This document shows, piece by piece, positions 13,383 through 24,386 of a stretch of 64,000 nucleotides of DNA. The position numbers and the translations under genes were made by a program. The first letter of the stretch is position 1; each line of letters begins with the position of its first letter. The DNA comes from Biscogniauxia marginata (taxonomy: Eukaryota; Ascomycota; Sordariomycetes; Xylariales; Xylariaceae): NCBI GenBank assembly GCA_022695795.1, contig MU404137.1, forward strand, positions 124,001 through 188,000, written 5' to 3'. The notes under the pieces are model-generated. The model was given only the letters and a program-made list of their open reading frames with translations, did not search any database and was not told the DNA's origin.

Positions 13383-13751
13383 ATGGCTTCCTCCGACTCT
13401 GTTGCCTGCTCGTACGCAGATTGGTGAGTTTGTAGTTATCTCCCATAACCAATGTCCAACGAACCGTGACTGATCTATCATGCCTCTTGCTTGGCAAAAA
13501 ATAGGCACTCCCAACACAAGTCAACCCACCGCTATAGTCACGTGGGGCCTATCAGATCCAATGCTGAACTGTCACGCCTGCGTCAAGATGAATTTACCAG
13601 AGAACCACTGGGGCATGGGAACAGATCCGTCATGTTACCCGACCAATCCACCGACGTAGGGAGTGCGGAGAGGGAGGCTAAATATCGTGTGTCTTTGGAA
13701 ATAATACGATGCATAGCTAAGTTGGAGGGGAAACAGCCGGTGCAAGCATAA
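13383..13751 (+). CDS. Small two-exon hypothetical protein
   Basis: Exon 1 (13383-13423) reads MASSDSVACSYAD and ends in TG before a consensus donor GTGAGT. The intron (13424-13504) ends in AAAAAATAG, and exon 2 (13505-13751) completes the split Trp codon and runs in frame to TAA, giving 95 residues. The product is hydrophilic with a His/Ser/Arg-rich N-terminal half (HSQHKSTHRYSHVGP) and a helical C-terminal end (REAKYRVSLEIIRCIAKLEGK). No signal peptide, membrane segment or known domain is recognised. It starts 128 bp after the solo LTR at 12911-13254, so its promoter may lie in or next to that LTR. Good splice consensus and phase argue for a gene; the short length and lack of family argue for caution. 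Confidence 0.45.
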
Positions 13752-13754
13752 ATT

Positions 13755-15313
13755 CTTTTATGTCCTCGATTGATAATTCGTTTATACAATATCAGATTTA
13801 TAATTACAGACAATGGCAGGATTCTCGATAAGTTGTAGTCTTTTCAAGAAACTAGAGACATGATTCGTGTCGATACCGTCACCGCCCTGTGTTTTCCAAG
13901 GCCATGGAGATGAGAACTTACCGAGAGTTGCGGTGTGGGATACAGGACAGGTAGGTACATATGGCTCAGTAGGTGGCTAGAATTCTAGTTCCTTGCACAA
14001 CAACTACGTTGTTACCTTAGCCCATACTGAGGGTATCATCACATATGGGAACTTTGAGAGATGCTCGTTAATTGAAAATGTTTATATGAAAACTAACAAC
14101 TTGAATTCTTATGACATCGGCATTAAACGTGATATATTCCTTAATTAAAGCATATACGAGTAAGTAAACGCTAGTTTCTCTCCGTAATCTTATTTAACTA
14201 CGAATTACTCTTTCTTATAAGTCAACATGTTGAAGGTACATCTAACTCGTCCTAGAATTTGTTGTTTCATATGTTAGTTTAGACTAACATAAAGAACGGT
14301 ATTCAAGCACGAGGCTAAGTTGGATAAAGTTATAGTAGCTATATGTATCGGACCAACTTTACAAGTGATATTCTTTTTGAGCCTGTTCTGTTTACACATA
14401 TATTAACCAAGAACACACAGCTTGAATTGTATGCCCACGAATTATTATGATGTAGGTAGCATCTCGAGAGAAGACTAAAGATAATTAGCTTATTTCCGAC
14501 AGCATAGTAGGTCATCTTAGTGACATGGTACGGACAGGAAAATTCTTCGTGTTAGTAACCCTGCTAAGCAGAGCGAGACACACCAATAGTTAGGGATGCA
14601 TAAAACTTGATACCTAGACGGTACGTTTCTGGCAAACCTATGAACATCGTGTAAACTGATAGATTCGGTAAGCAACCACTGCGTATGTAGATATTTATAG
14701 GCAGAAAACTAAAAACTAATCAGTTTCTTATAATGATTTCTCAAGGCCAGTGTCTCAGATCTTTCTAGGGTATGGTAGTAGCAAGACTTTCCTTAGAAAT
14801 GTTTGGGCTTTGTAGTCTCGCACCGTGACACGATTCAGAATATGCCAAAGAGCTAGATTTTTGCCACTTCTCAGTATATCCCTAATCGTGATACCCCCGA
14901 GTGCCCCAGCCACCAAATGACCTGATCTTTAAAAGTACTCGAGTACGTTTTTGTTCTTCTTTCTACTAATTCTAACTATATCTATTTTTTTCTTTTCTCC
15001 AAAGCTACAATCCCAGGCCCTGGGCAAGAAAAAGAAAACAAAACGAGGTGTCTGTTTACACGACCCGAGTCGGGGTAATTCAGCTGGGTGATTGTTCAAG
15101 GGGGTAAAGGTTACTAATCTGAAAGAGCCAACATTCTTTTTCAGCGGCACCAAATCCGGGTGTAATTATGCTCTTGAATAGCTAGTACCGCACGGTTTGC
15201 CATTTCAGATATTGTGAAGAAAAAAAACCGTATCAAAAATATCTACCGAACTCGTATTGGTAGGGTGATAGCGAAGCGAATGTCCGACTTCTATCTGCTA
15301 ATACAATCGATAG
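13755..15313. other. Intergenic region
   Basis: No gene recognised. The stretch is moderately AT-rich with stops in all frames. The last 150 bases should contain the missing first exon of the dehydrogenase that follows, but no ATG with a matching donor could be found there. Confidence 0.45.
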
Positions 15314-16437
15314 ATCACCGGTGTTAGCGGATTCCTTGGTTATTCAACTACAATCTTCGCCCTGGAATCCGGATATTGGGTCCGTGGGATGGTGAGGAGA
15401 GATTCGCAGATCGACGAGATCAAGCGCATCCTTCCCGGCGAGTTTCTATACAAGATTGAGTTCGTAGTGATCCCGGATTTGAGAACTGCCGGTGTTTTCG
15501 ACTACCCTTTGAAAGACGTGGATCACATCATCCACGTGGCTTCTCCTGCGGGCATCGATGTAAGTCTTGCCCGTATTCGAAGCATCGATTCTCTAGACTG
15601 ACCGTCCTCTAGACCGATAACTTCGCGCGCGATTACCTGGAGCCGGCTCAAGACATCACATTGAATGTCTTTTCTACCGCAGCCAAGTTCCCCAAGCTAA
15701 AGCGCGTCGTCGTCACGTCCTCGCTCTCGCCTTACATCCCGACCTCCGAGTTTGCCGTTGGAAAAATCTCCAAGGAAATATTCCGAAGTATGCGACCTTC
15801 TCGCCTGCACTCGTTTTATTACGCGCTGACACACGAATCACAGGCGATGACGAGGTCTGCCATTAAAAGGTGACAGACCAGTTCTCACATCGCTTGTTCG
15901 CTTATGCCGCGAGCAAGAGCATAGCCCTCGAGACTGCCGAGCAGTTCATCAAAGACAACCAACCGTCATTCGGTGTCGTTTTCCTGATGCCCTCGTTCAT
16001 CTTCGGCCCCAACCAAATGAGTCGAACCGTGGATGAGTTCAACAAAGGCTTGAACGACGTTCTGCTGAACCATATCCTGGGCAAGTCTAAGAACCCTCTG
16101 CTCACTGTGTCCGTTCACATAGACGACGTTGCGAAGCTACACGTTCTATTCCTCGAGTCGTCCGTTCCAACAGGCAGGTATTTGCTTTAAGAAGTGTATT
16201 GATATATACAGTTTTAGTTCCATTTCATCTTATAACAACGTCAAGGGAATCATGGTACAGCGTCTTTACAACAATAGTAAGTTTAGCCCCTTAAGTTGAA
16301 GAAATGGGCCAGGTGTATTGCCGGATCTAAAAGTTGATCATAGCGCAAGAATCTATTCAAAATCAACGTGGAAAGATGAGAGTGGCTGGATATACGGTAT
16401 TACTGTTTATAAACCTGACTTTGAAACCCCTATGTAA
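15314..16437 (+). pseudogene. Extended SDR (cinnamoyl-CoA/dihydroflavonol reductase-like), damaged
   Basis: This resembles NAD(P)-dependent reductases of the extended short-chain dehydrogenase type. Visible features are the Rossmann motif ITGVSGFLGYS directly after a TAG acceptor (15311-15313), HVASPAGID, LKRVVVTSS, the catalytic YAASK (about 15903) and LMPSFIFGPNQ. Likely exons are 15314-15559, 15613-15787, 15877-16177, then a less certain tail from 16218. Three faults suggest decay. First, no first exon with a start codon is found upstream. Second, the obvious acceptor at 15843 leads to SDDEVCH followed by TAA, and only a weaker acceptor at 15876 keeps the frame. Third, the C-terminal exon around 16218-16437 is open only if a 36-nt intron (16276-16311) is allowed. 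An alternative is a living gene with an unrecognised first exon. Substrate cannot be told. Confidence 0.6.
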
Positions 16438-16729
16438 CTACTTGTAGTCCTATTGGAGATCTTGTAAGAAAGTAGGCGTATTATACGGTTTAGAGAGACT
16501 GGCTTATATTATAGCAGCTCTGGGCCTAGCTATCCATTGGAGTGGTCAGTGCACGAGACCCACAATAGTTTCCGTGGCTAAGCAGGTACCTAGGTGTCAG
16601 TAGGTAGATACCTAGGTACCTCGCAGTAAGCACTTGGGCTGAGGTCCACTTAAATTTCTACCGATATCTCAAAAAAAAAAGACTGCCACCTCGAGCTTCA
16701 AGCTTTCAACACCAAACCATATCGCAACC
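16438..16729. promoter_or_regulatory. Upstream region of Utp11 with TACCTAGGTA motifs
   Basis: The sequence between the dehydrogenase relic and the Utp11 start holds two copies of the palindrome-like ACCTAGGT within 16584-16622, and a run of A at 16671-16680 some 50 bases before the ATG. Position suggests promoter and 5' leader; no specific binding factor is inferred. Confidence 0.35.
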
Positions 16730-17788
16730 ATGTCTGCGTTCAAGAACGTCGCCGCGAAGAATGTGACACATCGCGAGCGGGCCCGTGTGTTTCCCTCTTC
16801 TCTTAACTTTGCGTATGCCCAACTGCTGACGGATTATCTTCCTAGAGCCCGTGGAGCGTCGACGTTTGGGTCTGCTCGAAAAGCACAAAGTAGGTCTATT
16901 TTCCTATCCACCATCATCGTTCCCCTACCCACAGCTGCGCCAGGGACAAGCGCCAAGTTAATGCCTCTCTTATACAAACAGGACTACACCCTCCGCGCGA
17001 AAGACCACAACAAAAAGAAGGCCCAATTGGCAGCTCTGCGGCGCAAGGCCGAGGACCGCAATGAGGATGAATTCTACTTCGGTATGATGTCGCGGAAGGG
17101 TCCGTCGACCGTGGTGTCCAAGGGCAAGCGATGGACGGGTACCGTGGACGGTGACCGCGGCAATAAGGTCTTGGATCTTGATACGGTGCGCCTTCTCAAG
17201 ACTCAGGACATGGGGTGTAAGTTTGTATATTTATCATTCTCTACCACATTCTGGTGGTGGCCGTGACTCGATTTTCTCAGATTTTCTGACAAGAGGGTTT
17301 TGCTAGATATCCGGACGGTGCGGAACGTGGCGCTGAAAGAAGTAAAACAACTGGAGGAACGCATCATACAGATGGGTGGGAGCGTAGACGCGAGTGCCGG
17401 CGCCGAGGCAATGAATCTGGATGACGACGGATTTAGTGGCTTTGAGGACGAAGATATGCCGCAAAAGAAGGTGAAGCCGAAGAAGACGGTGTTCGCGGAG
17501 GGGATAGAGGAGAGGGAAAGAAGAATACAGTCAGAATCGCAGAAGCAAGCGGATGGAGATGAAGACGATATTGATGGGGAGAGCCCCGAATCTCTTCGGG
17601 CAGAACAGCGACGTAAGCTCCGCGAGAAGCTGCAGCGCCGGTTATTAAATTCACGGAAGAAGTTGAAAACACTGTCACGAGCCGAACACGAGCTCGGGGT
17701 GCAACGGGCAAAGATGGCCAAGACGGCTACAAGCGGCGGTGTCACCAAGTCAGGCAAGAAAATCAAGGTTCAGGAGCGGAAGCGATGA
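16730..17788 (+). CDS. UTP11: U3 snoRNP-associated protein Utp11
   Basis: Utp11 belongs to the small-subunit processome and is needed for 18S rRNA maturation in the nucleolus. Four exons give 271 residues: 16730-16784 ([18 protein letters not shown]), 16846-16889, 16982-17216 and 17307-17788, with all phases consistent. The signature order is clear: [20 protein letters not shown], then [49 protein letters not shown] and the [20 protein letters not shown] helix. The second half is charged, with an acidic patch (GDEDDIDGE) and a Lys/Arg-rich coiled region ending [12 protein letters not shown], typical of nucleolar proteins. Introns 1 and 2 flank a 44-nt micro-exon. The length agrees with the family. 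Confidence 0.95.
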
Positions 17789-18302
17789 TTTTATACGTTG
17801 CGGCGAGATCAGAACCACCGGCCAGAATATCTGATAGAAAAGCTATTTCGGCATCAAGACGAAGTTCCTTATTTTGATTTTCCCTACTGGCGTTGAGTTG
17901 GGGATTTCAGACCACCCTAGGAGCTATGCGATACCCGAGGAATATGTCTAAATATACAAGCCTCCTCAAGCAATTCCGAGCGCCATTCGCCTCGCATATT
18001 TCCATCCTGCGTATTCCAGCGCTAATAGGTCGTGCTAGACCTGCGTAAGTAATTATATCGAGCCCCAGGCATGAGAACCAAACGCCTATACCAGAAGTAA
18101 AAGAGATGAAATATATACCTCCATGACGAGAACGTAAAATACTGTTCCAAACCATCCTTCCATCCGTCCGCCTGTCAATTCCCGTACCCCCCTGTCTATA
18201 GCGTTGTGAAACTTAATTATCCTCCCCCCTTTCTCCGTTTACTCTCCATTCACCTCCTTGCAGAGGGATTGGGAGAGGAGCGAATCTATACGATCTCCGC
18301 AG
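17789..18302. other. Convergent 3' intergenic region
   Basis: The stretch lies between the ends of two convergent genes (Utp11 to the left, the 605-residue protein to the right). Nothing beyond short pyrimidine-rich runs (18188-18250) is seen. Confidence 0.5.
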
Positions 18303-20120
18303 CTATAGCCTCTCGCTAGTCAAACACTTAGTTAACCCCACCACCACGGCCATGAAGGCCTTGAACGCGAGGGTCAGCGCCCAGATGACGAACTTGAACG
18401 CGAACCCGAGCAGCTTGACCACCGTGCGCATGGTGCCGGGGAGCTTCTCGCGATCGCCGGAACGGATGCTTAGCTTGCCGCCGAGGCTACTCGCCTGGCT
18501 CTCGAGGTCGAGCTCCAGCTCCTCGATGCGGCCGCGCTCGCGTTTGCGCTTGCTCTTGCCCGTACCCTTGCCGCCTAGGATCCTGCTGCTGAGCCGGCTG
18601 GCGCTACTGCGGCGATCGGAGTCGTTCCCGTCTAGCCCGAGCCCGAGCCCGGTGCCGCGCAGGTGCGCCGGCGGCGGCGGCGGCGCGAACTGCTCGACGA
18701 GGACGTTCTTCTCGTCGAGGTGGGCGACGAGCAGCAGCGCGCAGGCCGCCACGTCGAGCACGTAGTAGCTGTCGACGCGGCCGGCGACTAGCGTGTCGAG
18801 CTCCATCCAGCCCTCGCCGGCGCCGTCGCGCGTGAGCCGCGCCAGCGGCTGCGCCGACTCGATGTGCTCGACCGTGTACTCGGTCCGGCTCCACGCCGGG
18901 CTGCGCTCGACCGTGACGCAGAACGGCGTCGCCAGCGCCGGGTGCACGAGGAAGTAGTTGCGGCTGTCGTCGTCCCAGACGAGCCGCGCGCACTCGCGCT
19001 CCGCCGCCGCCACCGCCTGCGCGTCGCCCGGCCGGTCCAGCGCCATCTTGGTCGCGGCCCGGGGGTACAGGAGCGCCACGAGCCCGTCGTTGGGCGGCTG
19101 CCGCCGCGACGGCTCCTCGAGTGTCGTCGTGATGGCCTCCTGCCACGTCTTGCCCTCGGCTTCCCTCAGGGCGCCCAGGATGCCGCCGGGCGACCGTGCG
19201 TTCGCGCCCGGGTCCCGCTCCTTGCAGGGCTTGCTGGGGTCGTGCCGGTTCAGCGTCACGTAGGCGGATGCTGAGGTGGGGTCTATCCGCATGTGGTAGA
19301 AGGGTTGCGTGGTGGATGTTAGGCTGTAGACCGGCGTGTCCTTCTCTGGTACCAATTTCATACAGAAATTCCGCCCTTCCATCGAGGACGCCTTCCATCC
19401 GTTCGCCGCTTTCCAATAATCGCGTAGCTCTTCCGTCGTGCTCACGCGGGGGATGACGGGAGGTTCCTGGTGCCGTCTCGGCCATCGCTGTGCAGAGCCT
19501 GCGCTGAGAGGACTCCTTACGGGACTCCGCATTGGCGGACTTCGGGTCTCCGATTGCTGGGGTACATGTGACTGCCTGCTGATAACTGTTTTTGGGATAT
19601 GGCTCGGGCTTGTCTGGGTTGGGAAATATTCCTGCCGGTCGAATGGCAGACTGTGGTCGTACTGCGGGAAGATTGACCTTATACCTGCTTCCACCTCTGG
19701 TGGAGATGATGAGACCTCTTCGAGAGGTCTCTTGGCAATAGAGTTTCGGGACCGGCCACTGGGACTTCTCACCAACGTGCTTGCTCCGGAGAGAGCGGTG
19801 TCCGTCCGTGGAGGAACTTTTGACGCAGGTACTGGTCTTGATACCGAAGGACCTGCTTCGTCATGACGGTAGGGGTTATTTGATGCCATCTGTGCTCTGC
19901 TAGCCGGCGGTGGCGTCCCATCGATGATGAATTGGGAGAGGTCTTCTGGTGTACGTCGACCATTCCGAGGCGGCGTCATTTCTATCGACGGAGCCCGCTC
20001 GTGAGTTGTTGATTGTAGTGAGCCAGCACGCGGCCGAGGCGTCGCCCTTCTCGACGGGGGTTTTGTACTGCTCGTATTAGGAAAGAGGGAAAACCCTCCG
20101 GAGGGGCCGTTGGATGACAT
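18303..20120 (-). CDS. Uncharacterised protein with disordered N-terminus and C-terminal membrane helix
   Basis: A single uninterrupted frame of 605 residues, starting at the ATG at 20120 (MSSNGPSGGFSLFP). The frame stays open to 20270, but that extension is rich in codons unlike the rest, so the internal ATG is preferred. Residues 1-220 are Ser/Pro/Arg-rich and probably disordered. Residues 230-520 look folded, with aromatic and charged periodicity (RDYWKAANGWKASSMEGRNFCM, YNPTS-type turns, ARLVWDDDSRNYFLVHPALATPF). Then comes a basic stretch (GKGTGKSKRKRERGR) and a hydrophobic C-terminal helix of about 30 residues (LLGFAFKFVIWALTLAFKAF) just before the stop, suggesting a tail anchor in a membrane. 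The GC-rich codon use of the middle differs from its ends. No enzyme motif recognised; function unknown. Confidence 0.85.
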   Translation of the reverse strand: MSSNGPSGGFSLFPNTSSTKPPSRRATPRPRAGSLQSTTHERAPSIEMTPPRNGRRTPEDLSQFIIDGTPPPASRAQMASNNPYRHDEAGPSVSRPVPASKVPPRTDTALSGASTLVRSPSGRSRNSIAKRPLEEVSSSPPEVEAGIRSIFPQYDHSLPFDRQEYFPTQTSPSHIPKTVISRQSHVPQQSETRSPPMRSPVRSPLSAGSAQRWPRRHQEPPVIPRVSTTEELRDYWKAANGWKASSMEGRNFCMKLVPEKDTPVYSLTSTTQPFYHMRIDPTSASAYVTLNRHDPSKPCKERDPGANARSPGGILGALREAEGKTWQEAITTTLEEPSRRQPPNDGLVALLYPRAATKMALDRPGDAQAVAAAERECARLVWDDDSRNYFLVHPALATPFCVTVERSPAWSRTEYTVEHIESAQPLARLTRDGAGEGWMELDTLVAGRVDSYYVLDVAACALLLVAHLDEKNVLVEQFAPPPPPAHLRGTGLGLGLDGNDSDRRSSASRLSSRILGGKGTGKSKRKRERGRIEELELDLESQASSLGGKLSIRSGDREKLPGTMRTVVKLLGFAFKFVIWALTLAFKAFMAVVVGLTKCLTSERL

Positions 20121-23100
20121 GATTCCCGCTTTTGTGTCTCGTTCTGTGTCAAACAGAATTGCTTCTCCAAACACGCCTTGTCGTGATACACGCCACACAA
20201 TGACCAATTTACTTCTCGAAGACGTAGACCAGCCTGCTACCGGGACATGGCTTTGTGTTCCGAACAACACGCAATCGTAAGTATCTCAGTTAATAGATAG
20301 CGCCAGCAACGAACGCTAGGTCTCGGACCGGAATGGCTCTCACGTTTCGTCGCCGGTAGACAGTTCGAATCTCGAGGCATACGAGAAAGAAACTTTTCTT
20401 CCCTATTCTGGAGATTGGGCAAAAGGCGACGCAAGGATAGGTATATACCACCTACTCGGAGCGCCGAAGGCCCCAAATCCCAGCTCAATCTTGCATACAG
20501 CATGTGTTCTCTAGGCCATGCCTAGCTGGCCGTGACGAGCCACAGGCGAAGAAGCTTGTTCGCCCAACGCCTTTCTCTAAGCGCTTTGCACGCCAGCGAT
20601 GGTGGGGCGAACATCCCGGCCGGCCACTGGAAGACGGCAGATGCTCAAAGGCTGCAGAGCTACCACCACCGAGTATACCGCGATAGACTAGGGGGCCACT
20701 CTGTACCTGAGATCCCTGGACGGAAGAACCAGCGATTCACACTAGATGATATGACAACTCTTAAAAAAGTTCGCAGAGACTAGAGGCGTTAAGTGGCAGT
20801 TGGAGGGTCGGGCCGCGTGTTGATTCGTCCATCCTAAAATAGAATAGTTGGTTGCAGGTCACGAAACTCGAGTAATCCAATCAACCCAAGAATCACACTG
20901 CATCTTAGCCGCCCTGCACGAGAGCATCTAGGGTCGAAAAAAGAGAGCCAAGCCAAACTGGGTGAAGTGAGAAGCGCGCGGGGTTCGTCTCGATCTCACA
21001 AGATAGGTTTCTTCGGTGTCAATCCAAACCTCGAGCAAGACAAAATGAACCTCAACGTGGGGTCGGTGTGCTTGACGGTTAAGTGTTATTGGATGCCATG
21101 GGGCGGTAAGAAGATTCAATAGTGTAGATGATCCAATGTCATCTTGTACTGTTGAGCCGATCTAACTGGTTGCATCTGGCCATAATCTAAATGAACCTGT
21201 CTGAATGCCGTGTGACTGACTGCCTATAGGCGACTCTGGTTCCGATGGGACTGGGCATTTTGATATATGTGGATGGACGTGCAGAAGATTGTCTGTCTAC
21301 ACGGGTGAGATTTAACACTACGGCCAGCGTACGATCCTTACCCTTTTCTATCTCATCATTACCTAGATATCGGAAGAAGTTACCTCTAATTCTTATAATA
21401 AGCACAACCCTGTTGTCAGACGGATTGAACAATCGTGACGACAAACAATTGATTAGAGGAGTGGTGCAAGTAATAGGAGTATGGGTGAGCTGCAGGAGAG
21501 GGAGCGCACTCGAGGAGTCGAGGACGAAAGGGGGGTTTAAAGCTACTCCAATTAAGAAATTAATGGTGAGATAGACCCCCTGTCGTGGGGGGGTGCTAGG
21601 ATTTCACATATCCCGGTATTGATTCGTCGAAGAAACCGAATTACATAGGTATGGTACATTTTGTACTACTTCATTCCCAGCCCCCATTCATTTACTTTCT
21701 ATTTTAACAAGGCCGTTGACACCCAGAAGCGATTTGCGAGACTGATAGCACATATGTATTAGATACATAAGAAGCCGATCTCGTATCTTCCTCTCAAATC
21801 AAACCCTGACATCAGATGCTCTCTTGATAATAATACGACACGGCCACGCGGGAGATTAGCCGTTGACACCCAAGCCAGTCCCCAAACTGGCCGTATTGTT
21901 CATAGCAGTAGATTCCAGTACCTACACCTACCAGATCCGTATCTCAGGTCAATCGATAGCCCTCCATTCTCTTGAAGGAGATCGTGGTTTAAAACATAGA
22001 GCCAGACTAGTAGGTATTAGGAGTCTACTCACTGCTGATATCAGCCGGACGTATGTACCTCTAGTGAGGTTGTTCCTCGGTCAAATTGACGGGGCTTTTT
22101 TTTTTTTTTTTTTTTTTTTTTTTCACTCCAGAGCCCAGTGTAATAGCGTTCGACTTGAAACCGAACTTCAGATCGCCCAGACCAGAGAAGAGGCTTTGAT
22201 CGACTGCCCAGCGGAACGGATTCGTAATGCCCCCAAGGTGTCGAAATAAAAGCCTCATCTCGTTAATGTATGGCTTCAATTACTATTATTTTACACTAGG
22301 AATACGTTTATTAAAGTTAGGCCGTAAGTGAATTACATGAATCCGCGGTAATATAAAGATTCAATCGTGGAATATAGGCCGGAAGGGCTCAATACCTTAC
22401 AGGTGGTAGCAGATTGCTGCAGATACAATTCAAGAGGGGCTTAGTCCAGGAACCTACCCCTAAATAGAAATGAAATGGTGCTACTAAATCGTTATTTGAA
22501 AAACGTGTTTGAACATACTAGTAAATTGCTGCCTCAATTTATTAATAGAGGTTTGGCATTTCGAGATCACTTCTCAAGGTTGTCTTAGTCAGCCAGGGGT
22601 CAGCTATAGACACCGTATAATTGGCATTTGAAGTAACTGTATCATAAAGAGAGATGAACAATGTCATGCTCTAACTCTCACTCGTTCATACATCGCTTAT
22701 GAATTGTCACGTATCTGTTATGGTCTAATATTGGCATGTTGATCGAGAAAATAGCAACGCCTCTAGATTCTGAGGAGGGGGGCGAGACAACGGGATGCTT
22801 GACTGCTAGATACTTAAACGATAACGAGAATAACGTACAAGCTGCCGTGTATCATTTTCTGACGTTTTCTGGGTCTTGTCAAACGTGCATAACTTGGCGT
22901 GTGTAGACATCCGCGATTAGTCATCGGGATTTCAAGGCCAAGGAATACACTTGATGCCTAGGAACAAGGGGGTTGATCTGTTCTTAAGATTGCCCGTTAC
23001 GTTACGATGGTGATACCCGATTTGAGACTCGTTTTAAGCAGTTCCTAACTGCCGTTTTTCTTGTGCTACCAATATATCCTCGGGAGAAGAACAATGACTT

Positions 23101-23460
23101 ATTCTAAATAAACATAGGAGATATTTATTATAATGATAATGTTTTATCATATAGACAGGGATTCAGAGCCTAATTGGTTGTAAAGTTTTTCGTATCTAGA
23201 TATCGTACATGATACTGGATAGTAATATCTTGTAACTCCAGATCAAGAAATTTCAAGACCAATAACGTATGTCACGATCAACGTAGTGGGAAGCCATTCA
23301 GCCTTTGTAGATGCAACCAAATCTAGAGTCTTTAAATCTTCGTAACATACATGAAATGATCCTTTACATAGAAATTTAAATCCTCTCGCCTCTCGCCTCG
23401 CCTTTCTTCCATATATTACACTAGGCGGTCTATCTACACTCTCATCAATCTCACTCGAAG
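20121..23460. other. Long intergenic region with a poly-T tract
   Basis: About 3.3 kb without a supportable gene. The first 150 bases are probably the leader of the gene to the left. A run of 28 T lies at 22096-22123. The rest has scattered short frames with no start, splice or family support. AT content rises somewhat from 22,240 to 23,400. Confidence 0.5.
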
Positions 23461-24386
23461 CTAAGCCACCGGGGCTGGTGTTGCTTCGGGCTGCACCGTG
23501 AGTGTCGTGGTCGTAGTACCGGGCACCTCAGCGGCCGGTGCCTCCGCAACTGGTACCTCCGCAACTGGTGCCTCTGCCACCGGTTCTTCTGCAACTGGTT
23601 CCTCCGCCAGTGGTGCCTCTGCCGGTGGTGCTTCAGCGACTGGTTCCTCGGCGATTGGTGCTGCATCTGCGGGTGGTCCAGGTGGTCCAGCCTCTCCCAC
23701 AGGAGCAGGTACAAACGCTGCGACCTCAAGGGGTATCGACGCTACGGTGCCGCCAACAACGGCTGTTCCATCGCCACTTTGACCAGATGTGGCGGCTAGG
23801 TTGGCATAGTCCAAGATTTGCTGGTCGTCGGTACTAGATTTCGGTTAGTTTATGGAAGCTGACGGGCATGGAGTGACTGTCTTGCTTACGGATTAACAAT
23901 CATCACCTGGCCCTCTTGACAATGGGGGCCCGTAGCGCAGTAGAGGAACATAGTGTCCGCAGTGGTCACTGGCATGTTAAAGGTTCCCACCGTGGTCTGT
24001 CCATCTTCGAATGGGATATGACCGCTGTGAATCGCGGTAGCGACCGTGGCCTGAAGAGGCTGGCATGGAGTATCCGCAGCGCTCTGAGTAACGGTATGGT
24101 TTCCGTTGCTGAATTGAAACTGTATGACGTCGCCTACGGCCGCTGTCACTATATTCGGAATAAACAGATCCTGTGGTCCGCCGACAATTACAGGGATGAT
24201 TCTGTTCTCAGTCGCCGTTACATCCTGCCTGACTGTTTATCTTGTTAGCTGCGGGAGGATATATCAGAAACTTGCGGGAAATTCCATACCCGTAAACTTT
24301 GAAAGGCCACCTTGCTTGCCGGCCTTGGGAGACGGCAGCGCGGTAACGCCTATGGCGATGAGAAGAAAGCCAACGAGAGACTGCAT
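23461..24386 (-). CDS. Secreted cupredoxin (blue copper) protein with PVAEA-repeat tail
   Basis: Three exons (24386-24290, 24232-23890, 23833-23461) give 270 residues with consistent phase; intron 2 has the branch ACTAACC. The start MQSLVGFLLIAIGVTALPSP is a secretion signal. Residues about 45-145 form one cupredoxin domain. The four type-1 copper ligands are all visible: His in GNHTVTQS, then Cys, His and Met in FLYCATGPHCQEGQVM. This is the pattern of fungal extracellular plastocyanin-like proteins. The C-terminal third is low complexity (AEEPVAEAPPAEAPLAEEP), rich in Ala, Pro and Glu, and ends in VQPEATPAPVA with no hydrophobic GPI signal, so it is probably released or wall-associated by its tail. 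Exact physiological role is unknown; electron transfer or copper binding at the surface is inferred from the ligands. Confidence 0.9.
23531..23665 (-). repeat. Coding minisatellite, 15-bp units (PVAEA-type)
   Basis: Imperfect 15-bp units of the form GGTNCCTCNGCNACT on the plus strand run through this stretch and encode five-residue repeats (PVAEA, PVAEE, PPAEA, PLAEE, PVAEV) in the cupredoxin tail. Unit number is likely to vary between strains through slippage. Confidence 0.75.

Noticed and set aside
18604..19485. Long Arg-rich minus-strand frame inside the 605-residue gene
   Set aside because: Out-of-frame shadow of a GC-rich coding region.
20340..20400. GTTCGAATCTC, similar to a tRNA T-arm
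   Set aside because: No acceptor stem, D-arm or anticodon arm can be folded around it.
22096..22123. Run of 28 T as a possible retroposon poly-A tail
   Set aside because: No LINE or SINE body and no target duplication next to it.
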